A stretch of 64,000 nt of DNA from Pithys albifrons albifrons. Its lineage: Eukaryota > Chordata > Aves > Passeriformes > Thamnophilidae. Under the pieces are notes generated by a model that had not been told where the DNA came from, did no database searches, and saw nothing but the letters and a program-made list of their open reading frames with translations. This document shows, one piece after another, positions 62,201-64,000 of this stretch (within the stretch, counting starts at the first letter, position 1; every line of letters starts with the position of its first letter). The stretch lies in contig NC_092462.1 in NCBI RefSeq assembly GCF_047495875.1, positions 38,973,669-39,037,668 of the forward strand, in the 5' to 3' direction. Made by a program: the position numbers and the translations under genes.

Positions 62201-64000
62201 TTGTATACACAGAAGCATATTGATTAACATAAGGATACTGTATATCCACTTTTGTATGCATGCCATGTTGCATATGGACTCATTTGGACAGGTCATACGC
62301 CACAGGGACCACAATCACAGCCTATGGAAGCATCTGTTACTGGTTGTGCTTGATGGTTATAAATTTATAGATACTTATAACATGCAAATGCACATATTGA
62401 TAATGGAAGGGTGTTAAGTGATGGGTTTAAAGAGCTATTATTAGTCTACAAGTGTCATTGTAGTACAGTTGGGAAGTACAGCAAGCCGTGAAATACACTG
62501 AGTAGCTGAAGCAGAGGAAAAGGAGTTAGGTTAAAATTAAAATGGTGCTTTTTAAAGAGCTGCAGTTGCCAGGCTACTGACACTGCTGTTTTGTCTGTGG
62601 TGCGACACAATGCTGTCTTTTCTCCTGCATCTGTAGTAACTGCATTATTCTATGAACATCAAGGTTTAGTTCCTTCATCTGTCAAGTGAAGTGATTTCAT
62701 TCTACACCAGAAAAATATTTTCCTTTTTTGGGACAGCAAGGTACTGGAATGAACATGGAAATCCTAAAATGATTTACAAAAAGTGACACCTGTGCTAAGG
62801 TAGTGATTATTAGGCATTTATGTTTAAGGTATTGATATTAAGCCATGGTATGTATCTAGTCCATTCAGTTGTTATTTTTAAATAATATTTATGATATGCA
62901 AAATTTAATGTTGCTGGCTGGGTTTTTTCTTTTTTTTTTTCTATATTTAGCAACAAGGAAGGACTTAGAATGTTGCTGCTTGTGCCAAATGAAAAGAAAG
63001 GCTTTTGTTGACCTCCCTCTATTTTATCTCCTTGGAAACTGCAGGCATCCTCTGATAGCTTTCCCAGTGTGGTATACATTTTCTACATGCACAGGGTTTT
63101 ATAGTGTTTACTCAGGAGCTCAATATAATTACTCATACATCCTTATTTTGAAATAAAATACTTTTTTAAAAAGTATGAAAAATGTAGAAAAATGCACCAT
63201 ATGTGAAATCATATATATATATATATTAACTTATGCTTTTTACTTTTTTGCTTTTTTACTCAGGCCATTCTGATGAGTGCTCCTTTCTCCCTTATACTAT
63301 AAGTATGCTTAACAGACAGCTATAATATCTGAAAAGACCTGCAAGAAACTGCTTTAATGCCTGATACTTACAGCAGAGTAAGTTAGTATGCCACACAACT
63401 GTCAATTCTTCCAGATACTATCATATTGAATTTCAAAACAAATGCTTCCTTTCGTAAAATGGTATATAGCTCTTTACAAGGAGCAGGAAATATTAACAAA
63501 ATTTGTTTAAAACAACAAATATTAATAAATAAAGTGTAAATTCCTTTCTGCAATACAGTTTAGAGTATTTTACATATGTATCTGGTTTTACATATACTTT
63601 AATAGGAAAAGCCTAGATGAAGAATCAAAATTTAGGAATACTTATTGAGCATGAATTCTTAACTCAGTGAAATAACAATATGGTACAAAGCAGCATTTTT
63701 CATCTAAAATTCAAAAATTTAATCTATTAACAGGAATTTTTTTATACAGATTACAACAGAATCCTACAAGACAAATCTGTTGTTACACTGAAACATTTGT
63801 TGAATTCTGTTTTAGCATCTACAAGAGATCTTAGCTTTACAATCAATTATACCTGTAATCAAACTGAAAATCAAACAAGATTTAGGGTTATATTTTCTTA
63901 CAGGTTGATTAGATCAGGAACCCTTAGCTCCCATATGAGAAAGTAAAAGAGAGCATGTGTAAAAAATGAGAGAAATCTGTCATTATTATGAAGTAAATAT
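59231..64000 (+). other. WDR17 intron 2, running off the window
   Basis: AT-rich sequence without a further WDR17 exon that I can recognise, and without a repeat I can name apart from a short (TA)n at about 63208-63228. Short frames here (for example 62869-63156) have no visible domain. Confidence 0.55.

Overview
The window is ordinary nuclear DNA of a bird, most likely a passerine. It is AT-rich and mostly non-coding. Dispersed repeats are the best taxonomic evidence: many CR1 LINE fragments, a tRNA-Ile-derived SINE of the TguSINE1 type (14.4 kb), and several LTRs sharing a TGT...GACA terminal signature and, where visible, 5-bp target duplications (class III / ERV-L-like). No bacterial or organellar genes are present.

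Layout. 1-5.2 kb: non-coding with one CR1. 5249-11631: a complete, very young endogenous retrovirus with two 686-bp LTRs that differ at one base, identical 5-bp target duplications, a lysine-type primer binding site, an intact gag, a pol interrupted by one internal stop, and no env. 11.6-26.5 kb: non-coding with a SINE and old CR1 pieces. 26.6-29.9 kb: a nested stack, an old antisense CR1 interrupted by a 635-bp solo LTR and by a second CR1, both with clean 5-bp duplications. 30-39 kb: non-coding with more CR1, an LTR-like promoter near 32.6 kb and an avian repeat at 38.1-38.7 kb. 39.3-39.75 kb: a 41-bp x 7 minisatellite abutting a CpG-rich patch with a CTCF-type motif and a CRE. 43.5 and 54.2 kb: two inverted copies of a 5S rRNA-derived SINE, one with a tRNA-Gln-like head. 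44.5-45.0 and 56.2-57.4 kb: antisense LTRs.

Host gene. At 49.63-50.02 kb a CpG island with a near-perfect RFX X-box, a CCAAT box, a GC box and a splice donor looks like the promoter and non-coding first exon of a plus-strand gene. At 59130-59230 a small exon encodes 22 residues that I recognise as the N-terminus of WDR17, a WD-repeat protein. The next coding exon is not visible, so the gene runs off the right edge. In vertebrates WDR17 lies near GPM6A, so the left part of the window may be the upstream or intronic territory of that neighbour. That is inference; I found no GPM6A coding exon.

The most interesting items are the young ERV with its gag-pol readthrough-like signal (UAG, 8-nt spacer, 8-bp hairpin), the tRNA/5S chimeric SINE, and the X-box promoter of WDR17.
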